The notes under the pieces are model-generated. The model did not search any database. It was not told the DNA's origin and saw only the letters and a program-made list of their open reading frames with translations. A stretch of 53,974 nt of DNA, from NCBI GenBank assembly GCA_001312645.1, contig BBEG01000003.1:1-53974 (forward strand), given 5' to 3'. Shown piece after piece: positions 1-9,479 of this stretch. The position numbers were made by a program, and so were the translations under genes. The DNA comes from Rhodococcus sp. JCM 9791 (GTDB lineage Bacteria > Actinomycetota > Actinomycetes > Mycobacteriales > Mycobacteriaceae). Numbering within the stretch: position 1 is the stretch's first letter; every line of letters starts with the position of its first letter.

Positions 1-321
1 CGCGGCCGCCACGGTGGCGACGGCGCCGCCGAGCGACCAGCCGTTGATCACCGGTTGTTCGAGGCCGAGGTGGTCGACGAGCCGGACGATGTCGGAGGCC
101 AACGTGACAATCGAGACGTCGTCGAAGTCCTTGTCGGAGCGGCCACAGCACCGCAGATCGACGGTGACAACTTCGTTTCCGTTGGCGCGCAGCGCTGGAA
201 GCGTTGTGTCCCAGGCGCGGGTGGTGGCACCCCAGCCATGGATCAGGACGATCGGCCGGCCCTCGCCCCGGTGGTGTTCGAAGTAGATGCTGCGGTCGTT
301 CTCGACGGGCAAGAATCCCAT
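1..321 (-). CDS. alpha/beta hydrolase, 5' part only (runs off window)
   Basis: First 107 codons of an alpha/beta-hydrolase fold protein that continues past the left edge. Visible are HGWGATTRAWD (oxyanion-hole HG region, about residues 33-43), VDLRCCGRSD after strand 4, and the nucleophile elbow GWSLGGA at about residues 95-101. The ATG is preceded by AAGGAGG with good spacing, so it is a credible independent start. The LLM oxidoreductase gene upstream reads in frame into this ATG with no stop between them. Acid and histidine residues of the triad lie outside the window. The substrate cannot be predicted; its position after an LLM oxidoreductase and a CoA ligase suggests ester or lactone hydrolysis in the same pathway. 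Confidence 0.8.
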   Translation of the reverse strand, partial: MGFLPVENDRSIYFEHHRGEGRPIVLIHGWGATTRAWDTTLPALRANGNEVVTVDLRCCGRSDKDFDDVSIVTLASDIVRLVDHLGLEQPVINGWSLGGAVATVAAA

Positions 322-1484
322 TGTGTCCTCCTTGATGAATGGGGAAGTGGAATCGAACGGATGGGTAGAAGCAGTGGAAGTCGGGGTCTCGCGGAGCGCG
401 CGGGGAATCACGGGTTCACGGTCCCGGAACCGGGGGATGATGTGCTCGGCGAACAGTTCGAGCGACCGCATGACCTTCTCGTGCTCGAGCCCACCGAAAC
501 GCATCCAGCAGATCAGATGCTGGAGGCCGGTCTCGTCGTGCAGCGTGTCGATCTGCCGGATCAATCCCTCCGGGTCTCCTACATAGACGACGCCGCCATC
601 TCGCAGGCCCTCGACGGTCATTCCGCCTGCTTCTTCGGTCGCGGTAACCAACTCGGCGTACCGTTCATAGGTCGGCGGCACCCCGGCTCCCTGTGGAACC
701 GCCGCCAGAGCGGCATCGAAATACCAGGTCAGCGCCTCACGCGCGTTCTCGACGGCGGTTTCCTCGTTGTCTGCGAGGTGGATCTGCCAGTTCATCGGGA
801 AATCGAGGTCGAGGATGTCGCGACCGTGATCGCGCAATCGTCGCTTCGCGCCGACGACGAAGGAGTTCAGTTCGGGCATCGTCATCAATGTGGGAGTGAC
901 CAACATGTTGTAACCCTGGTCGGCGGCCAGATCGAGGGTCTCGGGACTGATCGAGGCGATGTAGATCGGCGGGGTCGGACGCTGTACCGGGGTGGGTCGG
1001 CAGTCGACCTTGTCGATGTCGAAGTGCCGGCCGTGAAAGGAGAACGGTTCGCCCACGGGCTTGCTCCACAGCCCTCGTATGATCTCGAGGCTTCGACGAA
1101 TACTTCTCGGCTCTCACCTTGTATGTTGCCGACACCCATGTTGCGGAACTCCTGGGGTTGGTAGCCGCGGCCCACACCGAAGTCGAGGCGCCCACCGGAG
1201 AGGACGTCGACCATCGCGTAGTCCTCCGCGATGCGCACAGGCCAGTCGAAGGTCAAGTTGCTCACCGCGATGCCGATACGCATTCGTTCGGTGCGCTCGG
1301 CGATTGCAGCGGCGGCGACCTGCGGTGAGGGCATCGACCCGTAGTCGGAACCGTGGTGCTCGGCCAGCCATACTTCGTCGAAGCCGAGTTTTTCTGCGTA
1401 GGAGATCTGTTCGAGCATCTCCCGATAGGCCCGTGTGAAATCGTGGTCGGGGCATTCGAGGACGTAGAAGATCCCGAACTTCAC
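322..1484 (-). CDS. LLM class flavin-dependent oxidoreductase (frameshifted)
   Basis: Bacterial luciferase-like TIM-barrel oxidoreductase. The N-terminus MKFGIFYVLECPDHD and EVWLAEHHGSDYG are typical of FMN-using LLM enzymes, followed by GGRLDFGVGRGYQP. The start is GTG after GAGGAGG with 6-nt spacing. One base appears missing near 1090 (GCCTCGAG, expected GCCCTCGAG). Past it the other frame continues with GLWSKPVGEPFSFHG, PPIYIASISPETL and a C-terminus near LFAEHIIPRFRDREP. No stop codon separates it from the downstream hydrolase, so the true C-terminus is uncertain. It lies directly downstream of an acyl-CoA synthetase in a minus-strand operon. A Baeyer-Villiger-type or other monooxygenase role is inference. 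Confidence 0.8.
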
Positions 1485-1553
1485 GGCATTCCTCCTCGTG
1501 ATGACGGATACCCCTTCGGGGCCGGTGAGACCGACGCTAATGTGGCCGACGCA

Positions 1554-3190
1554 TCACGCGAGGGAGTCCGCGGCCGACCCGTTGTGGGAATCCACAAACA
1601 GGTGCTCTCTGGCCGCGCTGCGCAGGTGTTTCTTGTCGAGTTTGCCCACACTGGTGCGCGGCAGGGACTCGACGATCTCGATGCGTTCGGGTAGCCACCA
1701 CCGCGGGACGATCTCGGCCAGAGCGTCCAGCACACCGGCAGGATCGAGAGCGTGCCCGGGCTCGGCAGCCACGAAAGCCAAGGGACGTTCCTGCCAGCGT
1801 TCGTGCGGAATCGCGACCACTGCCGCCTCCGAGACGTGGGGAATCGTCACCAGGGCCTGTTCGAGCGCGAGCGACTGATCCATTCACCACCGCTCTTGAT
1901 CAGGTCTTTCGCTCGATCGACAATGGTCAGGTAACCCCTGGCATCGATGGTGGCGATGTCGCCGGTGCGCAGCCAGCCGTCGACGAATGCCTCGGGGTGC
2001 TCGTCGCGGAAGTAACGTTCGGCAACCCATGGGCCGCGCATGAGCAGTTCCCCCCTGTCCACGCCGTTGTGTGGAACCACCGCACCGGCGTCGTCGATCA
2101 ACTTCCACTGCAGGCCGGGCAGTAGGCGGCCTTGCCGTCGGATGTAGTCGTATCGCTGCTGAGGATTGCCGTCGGCCGAACGCGGGGGGCGCGCAAAGGT
2201 TCCCATCGGGGACAACTCCGTCATACCCCACCCCTGGTACGCGGGAACCCCGAGGTCTTCTTCGATGCTGCGGATCAGCTCGGCAGTCGGAGTCGAACCG
2301 CCGAGGACGAGTGCGCGCAGACATGTCAGGTCGATGCCCGAGGTGAGGGCGTGACGGACCAGATCGACCGCGACCGTCGGGACCATGCCGGTGTACGTGA
2401 CCTGCTCGTTCTCCAGGATTGCCGCGATATGCGGCACTTTCGGATGAGGTCCGGGAAGTACTTGGTTGGCGCCGGTCATCAGCGCGGCGAACGGAATACC
2501 CCAAGCATTGGCGTGGAACATCGGCACTACGTGGCAGACGGTGTCGCGTTCACCGATTGCGTGCCCGTCGACGAGGCATGCTGTGAAGGTATGCAGATAC
2601 AGGGCCCGGTGCGAATACCCGACCCCTTTCGGTGAGCTGGTTGTGCCGGAGGTGTAACACAAAGCGGCGAGATCGTTCTCGTCGCGAGCCACAGCTTCGG
2701 CGAGTGGTTGGGCGGCGGCGATCAGCGCGTCCTGGAAGGGCAGAGAGGGATCTTCGCCGTCGGTGGTGATGACCGGCATGTGGGGCCGCCGCGCACGCGC
2801 CGTGTCGAGCAATGGAAGCAGCGATGTGTCGGCGAAGACGATTCGATCGTCGGCGTGGTCGACGATGTATGCGATCTCGTCGGGTTCGAGCCGCAGATTG
2901 ACGGTGTGCAATACCGCGCCCGCCAACGGCACTGCCATGTACAGCTCGAGGTGACGGTGGTGGTTCCACGCGAGGGTTGCGATGCGGTCTCCTGGGCGGA
3001 CACCGAGATCTACCAATGCCGCTGCGAGTCGTAACACCCTGTCGGCGTATTCGCCGTATGTGTACTCGGAAGCCTTCTCGCCGTCTTGGTATTGAGTTAC
3101 CAGCTTGTCGGAGAACAGATCTCGTGCCCTGTACAGGAAGTCTGTGATGATGAGCGGGTTGGTGATACCGGTAGCAGACTCCGAGGTCAT
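1554..3190 (-). CDS. acyl-CoA synthetase, AMP-binding (frameshifted near C-terminus)
   Basis: ATP-dependent acid:CoA ligase of the ANL superfamily, about 545 aa once one missing base near 1875 is restored. Motifs in order: phosphate-binding loop YTSGTTSSPKGVGYSHRAL, A5 motif GWGMTELSP, GWLRTGDIATID, hinge region VDRAKDLIKSGGEWIS, and the C-terminal catalytic lysine region PRTSVGKLDKKHL. It resembles medium/long-chain fatty-acid ligases (FadD/AlkK type). The ATG has AGGAGG upstream and overlaps the stop of the preceding LLM gene (ATGA), implying translational coupling. It probably activates a carboxylic acid for the same pathway as the two flanking LLM oxidoreductases. The substrate is unknown. 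Confidence 0.88.
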
Positions 3191-4226
3191 GCGGAAACCT
3201 CCTGTCGGGTGGCAGCAATTGCGGCGCGGACCTGTGGGATCACTTTCGAGGTGAGCAGTTCGATGCGGGCCGAGCCGCTGTCGACGGGTTCGCCGGGCAA
3301 TTGCGCCAGAAATGCACGTCTTTGATCTGGGGGCGCGAAGCCAGCAAGGTCGTGAGTTCGGTGACCGCGGTGTCGACATCCCACAGGGTGAACGCTCCAC
3401 CGTCGAGGAGATCCTGTGGTGTCGCAAACGTGGGGACGGACTCAGACGGGCCGAAGGCGCCCATCTCGATGTATCCGTTGATCTGGTACAGGGCGTGTTG
3501 CCCGATCCGTGCCCATTCACGTTCGGGGTCGTCGGCCACCACTGCCCATTGACCTGCATAGATTCGTCCATCTTCCCGCGACCGGCCGACTCGCTCGAGC
3601 GCATCGAGATACATGCTGTGATGGGCATTCTGCGTGCTGAGGTAGCCGTCGGCAATTCGCGCGGCCCGCTCGATGGCGGGTTCGGCCATCGCGCCTACCA
3701 GAAGGCGCGGGACGGACTCGGGTTGTGGAGTGACCGGAAGAGCGGGGAAATCGTATCGTTTGCCGTGGAACTCGGTGGGTTCTGTCGACCATGCTCGACG
3801 GATCAGTTCGATGCCCTCTTCGAGGAGGCTGGGCCGGTTGCGGAGGGAGCGGCCGAAAGCCTCGAATTCGGGTCTCCAATAGCCTTGCCCCACACCAAGA
3901 TCGAATCTGCCATTGGTGAGCAACGAGAGTGTCGCGGCGTCCTCGGCGAGCCGGATCGGGTTGTGCAGTGGAGACACGATGAGGTTGGTGCCTATTCGGA
4001 GCGATTCGGTGCGGGCACCGATCGCGGCGGCCAGCACGAACGGCGACGGGGTGTACCCGTCCTCCATGAAGTGGTGTTCGGTCAGCCACACCGACTCGAT
4101 CCCACAACTTTCCGCCCAGCGGATCTGTTCGAGACTCTGCCGATAGAAGTCGGTGAAGGTGCGTGGCCATCGAGCCGGGTTGCGAAAGTCGTACCACAGT
4201 CCGAAGGTGCAGTGTTGATCGTCCAC
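3187..4226 (-). CDS. LLM class flavin-dependent oxidoreductase (frameshifted near C-terminus)
   Basis: Second luciferase-like oxidoreductase, about 346 aa after correction. It shows FGLWYDFRNPARW at the N-terminus, SVWLTEHHFMEDGYTPSPF, RTESLRIGTNLIVSPLHNP and GRFDLGVGQGYWRPEFEAF, all hallmark LLM segments. The GTG at 4226 is chosen because GAGGAG lies 6 nt upstream; an in-frame ATG at 4253 has no such site. One base is missing near 3303, after VHFWRN, where the frame changes and continues as LPGEPVDSGSARIELL. The stop overlaps the ATG of the CoA ligase. Similarity to the LLM gene at 322-1484 suggests related but non-identical roles. Confidence 0.85.
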
Positions 4227-4279
4227 GGTGTATCTCCTCGATCTCGATCGCATCGGTTATGCCGTGGATCACACAATGT

Positions 4280-4319
4280 CGTGCCCGCCTCGGCCGGTGA
4301 AGGGGTCGGGGCGGGCACG
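4280..4319 (-). terminator. GC-rich hairpin after the SDR gene
   Basis: Perfect 10-bp inverted repeat, CGTGCCCGCC (4280-4289) and GGCGGGCACG (4310-4319), with a 20-nt loop. It lies between the stop of the SDR gene and the start of the LLM gene on the minus strand. There is no clear U-tract on the minus strand, so it may be a terminator, an attenuator or a processing site. Confidence 0.45.
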
Positions 4320-4342
4320 TTTGTCGGCGGGTCCAATCGTCG

Positions 4343-5095
4343 TCAGAAGTTGCCCTTCGCCGCCCAGCCGCCATCGACCGGGTAGATCTCTCCCGTGAGG
4401 AAGCTGCCCTCACGCATGAGGTACGCGACCATCGATGCGATCTCCAGAGGTTCGCCCAGGCGCCGCACGATGTGGGCGTTCGCGTTGGCCTGCTTCATCT
4501 CGTCGGTGATGTCGGCGAGGATCGGGGTGTCGATCGTGCCGGGGCAGATGGCGTTGATCAGGATATTCTTCTCTCCGTACTCGTACGCGGCCTGCTTCGT
4601 CAGCGAGACCACTCCACCCTTCGCCGCGGAGTAGGAAGCCAGATTGGGTAGACCACGCAGAGCCGCCATCGACGCGATGTTCACGATTCGGCCGCCACCA
4701 CGCTCGATCATGTTCGGGATCACCGCTTGCATGCCCAGCCAGACGCCTTTGAGATCGGTGCCGATGACATGTTCCCAGGCCTCTTCCGTGAGGCCGACGA
4801 CGCTGTCCTCACTGATCATGTTCACTACGCCGGCCACGTTGGCGAGCAGGTCGATACGGCCGTGCCGCCCGATGACCTCGTGCACGGTCTCGGCCCAGTT
4901 GCTCTTCAGCCGCACATCCAGGTGATGAGCCTCGGCTTTACCTCCCATCTCGAGGATCGAGTTGACGGTGCCGGCTGCGTCCTGGATGTCCGCGGCGATT
5001 ACGGTGGCACCTTCTGAGGCGAGCCTCTGCGCTGTGGCCTCGCCGATGCCTTGTGCAGCACCGGTGACAATTGCGATCTTTCCGTTCAACGACAT
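4343..5095 (-). CDS. SDR family oxidoreductase
   Basis: Intact classical short-chain dehydrogenase/reductase of 250 aa. It has the Rossmann glycine motif TGAAQGIG (about residues 12-19), NVAG in place of the usual NNAG, active-site Ser in NIASMA, and the YSAAK catalytic Tyr/Lys pair. The C-terminal VDGGWAAKG is typical of the family. The start MSLNGK is chosen for family length; the open frame extends upstream without supporting similarity. It is first in a minus-strand set with LLM, CoA ligase, LLM and hydrolase genes, although a hairpin separates it from the next gene. It likely oxidises or reduces a hydroxy or keto group of the pathway substrate. Confidence 0.9.
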   Translation of the reverse strand: MSLNGKIAIVTGAAQGIGEATAQRLASEGATVIAADIQDAAGTVNSILEMGGKAEAHHLDVRLKSNWAETVHEVIGRHGRIDLLANVAGVVNMISEDSVVGLTEEAWEHVIGTDLKGVWLGMQAVIPNMIERGGGRIVNIASMAALRGLPNLASYSAAKGGVVSLTKQAAYEYGEKNILINAICPGTIDTPILADITDEMKQANANAHIVRRLGEPLEIASMVAYLMREGSFLTGEIYPVDGGWAAKGNF

Positions 5096-5703
5096 CGAGT
5101 TCTCATTTCTCACGGGGGATGTGCGGGTGGGATCGGAGCCGAGACAAGGGCTCCTCGCGAGACGGAATCTGTTGGGCACGCGGTGTTCCGGTATCTCCGC
5201 CGCGTCGGTGGCGGCCGGTCCACATCCTGCGTGGTGCACACGATACGAAGTCGGTGCGGTCCTCGGAACACGCTTCGTATCAGTGGTTGGAGGAGAGTAC
5301 AAACGACGTCAGGGGATCACCGAGATCCACGAACCGTTGTCCGGCGCTGACCGCAGTGCGTGAGCACATTCGTGGTTGCGCCGAGATCACCGTCGAGCGC
5401 ACGATGCCTGTTGGTGCGGATTCGGTGCGGTGGATGGCGGGAGTCAGGTGGCGATCAGAGCTCGTCATTACTTCGAACGTGTCCTGGGGGACAGGGAGGC
5501 CCCAGGATGAAACCGACGATGAGAGAACTCATTGGTAGGAGCGTCGTCGTTCGACCCGGATGTCGGGGAAACCGGGTCGAACTCGAAGGCTATCGCCGAG
5601 CTGAGGTTTTTTTCCTGTCGAGGAAGGATGAAACGGGGGATGAGTACAACCCGCCGTTTTCGGAGAGTCCGTTGCCGGAGCTTCAGCGGCACGCGTGAGA
5701 TTC
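5096..5703. other. 608-bp intergenic region
   Basis: No gene supported on either strand. Open frames here have no recognisable motif and arginine/proline/serine-rich compositions typical of GC-rich shadow frames. The region must carry the promoter of the minus-strand SDR operon and probably the 3' end signals of the LapA-like gene. It contains one notable inverted repeat, listed separately. Confidence 0.6.
5242..5281. promoter_or_regulatory. inverted repeat, operator candidate
   Basis: GATACGAAG (5242-5250) and its exact reverse complement CTTCGTATC (5273-5281), 22-nt spacer. It lies about 150 bp upstream of the SDR start on the minus strand. A dimeric regulator binding two half-sites is plausible. 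No cognate regulator is adjacent. Confidence 0.35.
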
Positions 5704-6135
5704 TTACGTTCGACCGCGTGGATTGGTGCTCAGTCCGCGTTGTCTGTTGGCGGCGTGACGGAGCTGCAGGATCCGAAGGCCACCGGCGATGCCGACGATT
5801 GCGGCTCCGCCGATCGCAGCGAACAGCAGCGCCACTCCCAGCGGCAGCGAGAAGTCCCACCCGAACAGTTCGAGAGTGATGCTGTCGAGGTTCTGCAGGA
5901 TGAACACCAAGAGCAACAGCAGGATGACCACCCCGGCGATCAGCGCGGCCCAGAGTGCGCCGGTGCGGGTGCCCTTGATGCCTTTACCTCGGGCGACATC
6001 GTGATGCAGGTCGCTGCGCGCGTCCGGATCGGGCGTCTTGCCCGATGAGGGGACGGGGCCGCTGCTGTGCCGTGGTGATGGTGAGACGTCAGGGTTCGGA
6101 TCGTCTGAGTCCGAGCCTCTCGAGGTGGTTGACAT
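5704..6135 (-). CDS. LapA-domain (DUF1049) membrane protein
   Basis: Small membrane protein of about 143 aa. A hydrophilic Ser/Pro/Asp-rich N-terminal half is followed by two hydrophobic segments: one starting ALWAALIAGVVILLLLLVF, and a second starting LPLGVALLFAAIGGAAIVG, separated by ILQNLDSITLELFGWDFS. The QN-(D/S)-x-V/I-x-L-x-F-x-W-x-F-x-LPL pattern is the signature of the LapA/DUF1049 family. The C-terminus is basic, and cytoplasmic by inference. The start is uncertain: ATG at 6135 or an in-frame GTG at 6153, neither with a strong ribosome-binding site. The function in actinobacteria is not established. Confidence 0.75.
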   Translation of the reverse strand: MSTTSRGSDSDDPNPDVSPSPRHSSGPVPSSGKTPDPDARSDLHHDVARGKGIKGTRTGALWAALIAGVVILLLLLVFILQNLDSITLELFGWDFSLPLGVALLFAAIGGAAIVGIAGGLRILQLRHAANRQRGLSTNPRGRT

Positions 6136-6423
6136 GTGTAAGGGGGTACCCACACTTCGTTCCGACTATTCCACTCCCGATTCGGCCGAACTCGATGTCC
6201 TCCGTGTAGGGATCGGCAAGCATCCCCATCACACGCAGCAGATCGCGAATCCACCTTCCGCGCAGGCCGCACGCTTACAGTGGCGCCGGGTGCATTGGCG
6301 TGCGAGGCCCACGCTATCCGACAGAGACGGCCTGCGGTAACGGCCGGCGGGCGCGAGGCGATCAATTGCTGTGACCGACCTCGACATCCTCGTACTCCTC
6401 ACGACTCTCTGGGGGCACTCTCG
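6136..6423. other. intergenic region, nothing recognised
   Basis: About 290 bp between the LapA-like gene (minus) and a possible cysteine-rich microprotein (plus). No similarity, repeats or RNA gene seen. It presumably carries the LapA-like promoter. Confidence 0.5.
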
Positions 6424-6537
6424 ATGTTCCGCGCAGGGCCATGTTGCCGCTATTGCGAGACACCACTCGATCCCGACGCGAGTATCTTCTGCTCGGCACG
6501 CTGCGAGGGCGAGTTCGCCGACTCGAACTTCGTGTGA
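6424..6537 (+). CDS. possible zinc-ribbon microprotein (37 aa)
   Basis: A 37-codon frame starting MFRAGPCCRYCETPLDPD. It has a paired-cysteine pattern C-x2-C (residues 8 and 11) and C-x3-C (residues 23 and 27), 11 residues apart, followed by an acidic tail. This looks like a treble-clef or zinc-ribbon knuckle and is unlike the random shadow frames around it. The ribosome-binding site is weak (GGGGGC further upstream than usual). Start and reality of the gene are uncertain; it could be the tail of a slightly longer frameshifted protein. Confidence 0.4.
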   Translation: MFRAGPCCRYCETPLDPDASIFCSARCEGEFADSNFV

Positions 6538-6656
6538 AACAGACCGACTCATGAAAGCGCTGACTGTCGCTCTGCATCCATGACCGTAACGACGATGTAG
6601 GCGTCACGTGAACAAGGGAATGGCACCACTGGCCTCGCGTGCCGGGTACGTGAGAG
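6538..6656. other. short gap before ctaA 3' end
   Basis: About 120 bp between the microprotein candidate and the 3' end of ctaA, which is convergent. Nothing recognisable. Confidence 0.4.
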
Positions 6657-7617
6657 TCACGCGACCACGACGGCCGTCCTTGCTTTGCATGTGGTGTTGA
6701 TCGCGTGAATGACGCGTACAGCACCGACCCACACAAGAGCACTGCCGAACACATGTAACACCACAAGCAGCTCAGGAAGGTTGGTGAGGCTCTGAACTGA
6801 GCCGATCAGTCCTTGCCCAATGAAAACCACAATGTAGGCCGCAATCATCTTCCGTTCTCTTCCAAGCTTTTCCGCACCCAGCGCGCGGTACAACAGCAGC
6901 GCCGACATGAGGGCGAAACCTGCCACGAGCGCGTGAACGACTGTTATGCCGACCCAGCTGACCGGCATCCGGTACACATCGCTCGAGTCGCCTGCATGTG
7001 GGCCCGACCCGGTGACTACCGTTCCCAGCACCAGAAGCGCGGCATTGGCAGCGGCGAACACCTTCACCAGGTGAGATAGACGCGAGTTCGTCACTGGCCG
7101 TGGAGAATCAAGGGCGACATTGTGGACCAAGTCGCGAGTAACGGCAGTTGCGGTGAGGAGAAGTACCGCGGCCAGGAAATGCGCCGCAACGATGTACGGG
7201 TTCAGATCCGTGAGGACGCTGACGCCTCCGACGACAGCGTTGAGAACAACAAGCCAGAACTGACCCCACGCCCACCTGACAACACGTGGATCGGAGTGTC
7301 GCTGTAGACGTGCAGCGATAATGACCCATCCGACTGCAGCGGTGAGCACCCATGTCAGCATCCGGTTGGTGAACTCGATTACGCCGTGGATGCCCATCTC
7401 AGCGGTGGGTGCAACCGAACCACCTGCGCAGGTCGGCCAGTCCGGGCATCCCAGTCCCGATCCCGTCACCCGGACAATTCCGCCCTCCGAGAACAACCAA
7501 AAGGCTCATGACCAGGGCAGCAGTACTCGCCCACCGAAGCGAACGGGGAGACAGCGTATATCGCTGCGCCAACCACGCCAGCGGGGTTGCGGGTCTCGGG
7601 GAAGTCCGGGTGTCCAT
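6657..7617 (-). CDS. ctaA: heme A synthase (COX15/CtaA), frameshifted near N-terminus
   Basis: Polytopic membrane enzyme that converts heme O to heme A for cytochrome aa3 oxidase. Key segments are GGIVRVTGSGLGCPDWPTC, the IEFTNRML segment (Asn where many CtaA proteins have His, as in other actinobacteria), AAHFLAAVLLL, VVHALVAG and VLHVFGSALVW carrying candidate heme-ligand histidines. About eight hydrophobic helices are visible. The frame breaks near 7480, inside VVLGG. This site needs one base removed (or two added), unlike most other breaks. Corrected length is 320 codons including the stop, normal for the family. The ATG at 7617 has no strong ribosome-binding site. Confidence 0.9.
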
Positions 7618-7818
7618 GCTCGGAACATTAACCGGGGCGCGTTGTTATCGTTCAGCCCGCCGCCGCATTCGGCCGACGGCTCCATCGCAATTTTCGATCG
7701 TAGCGATCAATCGGATCGGTTGGATTATTCGACAGCGGTTGCGCAGACTGAAAGTCGCATACGTGGAAGGTGAGATGCCGACCTGTCCGGATCACAGTCG
7801 ACTGAAACAGGAGATCGC

Positions 7819-8456
7819 ATGAAACTGACCATCTTCGGCGCGACCGGCGGCACCGGGCGTCTCCTCGTCGGGCAGGCTTTGGATGCCGGGCACCATGTCA
7901 CTGCCGTTGTTCGCGACCCCTCTCGGTTGACGATCGACCATCCGGCGCTGGACACCGTCGTCGCCGACGTGTTCGACAGCAGTTCCCTCGAGTCGACGCT
8001 CGACGGTCGCGATGCCGCACTGTCGGCGCTTGGCCCGCACGGCCGCAAAGACACCAGCGACATCTGTTCGGCCGCGATCGGCGCCATTCTCGACGCGATG
8101 GAGCGACCCGGGTCCGCCGGGTGGTTGCGCTGAGCGCCCAACCCGTCTTTCTCGACGCGGAAGAGTCAGTGTGGTCCCGGCTGACCGTTCGGCCGCTCGT
8201 CCGGGTGATCTTCCGAAACGTCTACGCCGACCTCGAAAAGATGGAGGCGCGGCTGACACGGAGTGAATCCGACTGGACCATCCTGAGGCCCCCGTACCTC
8301 ACCGACAAACCCGGAACCGGTAGTTACCGCGCGGCTGTCGATGCCAACGTTCCCGGCAGCATCGCCCGTGCCGATCTCGCTCGGGCGATGCTCGATGTTC
8401 TGGACGACGCGAGCACGATCAAGCATGCGGTCGGGGTTGCCGGACCACGAAAATAA
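7819..8456 (+). CDS. NAD(P)H-binding protein, atypical SDR/NmrA type (frameshifted)
   Basis: Rossmann protein of about 212 aa starting MKLTIFGATGGTGRLLV, with the GxxGxxG dinucleotide motif at residues 7-13 and VVADVFDSSSLE, typical of atypical SDRs (SDR_a5 / NAD(P)H-binding, PF13460-like). One base is missing near 8108 within a CCC run. Beyond it the frame continues RRVVALSAQPVFLD and WTILRPPYLTDKP, characteristic of the family C-terminal half. GGAG precedes the ATG. It is monocistronic and convergent with the next gene. The substrate is unknown. Confidence 0.82.
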
Positions 8457-8496
8457 CTACGGAACGCGTGCTCGTCTGTGGGACGTTATTTCGTGG
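8445..8496. terminator. inverted repeat spanning both convergent stop codons
   Basis: CCACGAAAATAAC (8445-8457) and GTTATTTCGTGG (8485-8496) are reverse complements apart from one extra A. The left arm contains the TAA of the NAD(P)-binding gene and the right arm contains the TAA of the convergent hydrolase gene. It likely acts as a shared bidirectional terminator. The 27-nt loop and absence of a long U-tract make this moderate evidence only. Confidence 0.5.
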
Positions 8497-9290
8497 CCCA
8501 GTTCGCCGCGAGGAATCGCATCAACTCTGCGGTCACCGCTTCGGCCGCGTCCTGACTCACGAGGTGGCCGGCGTCCGGCACCACCAGTTCGCTCACACCT
8601 TCGTGACGTGCCCACGCGGGCATTGCGGACGCGATGTTCCCGGTGCGGTCTTCTGCTCCGCGAATCAGACAGAGCGGCACCGGCGTCCGATACGAGGGGT
8701 CCGGGTCGACGAGCGTCGTCGTCGCCCGCCAGATCTCCAGGAAATCGCGCTTCGTCACCTGTGAGAATGCCCGCTCGGCGTCCTGGCGTGCGGCCTCGGT
8801 TGTTGCCGAGCCGCGGCATGATGCGTGGGAACTTTGCCGCCGGGATGAGGGCGAGTCCGGGGGCGGCCAGACGAAGCATCTGCTTCTCCACCCATTTCAA
8901 CGGACCGGTGTTCCACGTCGAATCCAACACGGCCAAGCCAGAATACGCGTGCGGGGAGCGCCTGATCAACGCCTGGGCGAGGTTGCCGCCCAACGAATGA
9001 CCAACAAGAACGGGCCGCTCGAGCGCAAGCGCTGCGGTGAGGGATTCGACGTCGTCCATCAGTTGCTCGGCCGTGATCGCGAGACTGCTGGGGCGGGACT
9101 GTCCATGGCCTCGCATGTCCAGCAGCACCACTCTGCGGCCATCAGTGTGCACGGCCTCTGCCTGCTCGATGAACATCACATGATCCGCCCCCGCACCGTG
9201 CAGGAAGACCACGGCGGGCTCGGCACCACCGGAATCGCGGTAACTGAGGAAGCAACCCGGAACACTCAGGTGACGAGCAGAATTCAGCAT
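8486..9290 (-). CDS. alpha/beta hydrolase (frameshifted)
   Basis: Alpha/beta hydrolase of about 268 aa. Motifs: VVFLHGAGADHVMF (oxyanion region), LLDMRGHGQSRPS, nucleophile elbow VGHSLGGNLAQ, then in the second frame PLCLIRGAEDRTG (acid) and VPDAGHLVSQD (catalytic His). The frame changes near 8810, after KFPRIMPRL; the shift corresponds to one extra base or two missing ones. Stop codons of this gene and the convergent NAD(P)-binding gene lie in a common inverted repeat. Substrate not predictable. Confidence 0.82.
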
Positions 9291-9479
9291 CCTTCGAATC
9301 TAGCAAGTATGTGCGTATCGAGAATTGGTACGTCGAACGGGGCTTCGCGCAGGTGTGCGCGCGACCAGGGGAATGAGCGGATCGATTACCTCCGAGATAA
9401 TCGACTTCCCTCGCGGCCGTCGCCGACGATGGACCCAATGCAGCGCGAACGCTGCGCCGTCGAAACGAAAGGTCCTGCA

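Noticed and set aside
55-1164. 369-codon open frame on the plus strand opposite the hydrolase and LLM genes
   Set aside because: It is the antisense shadow of clearly conserved minus-strand genes and shows no protein motif.
3312-4385. 357-codon plus-strand frame opposite the LLM gene
   Set aside because: Antisense to a well-conserved LLM gene; composition typical of GC-rich third-position bias.
8634-9479. Long plus-strand frame upstream of the NTF2-like gene
   Set aside because: Only the last 117 codons look like protein; the rest is antisense to the hydrolase.
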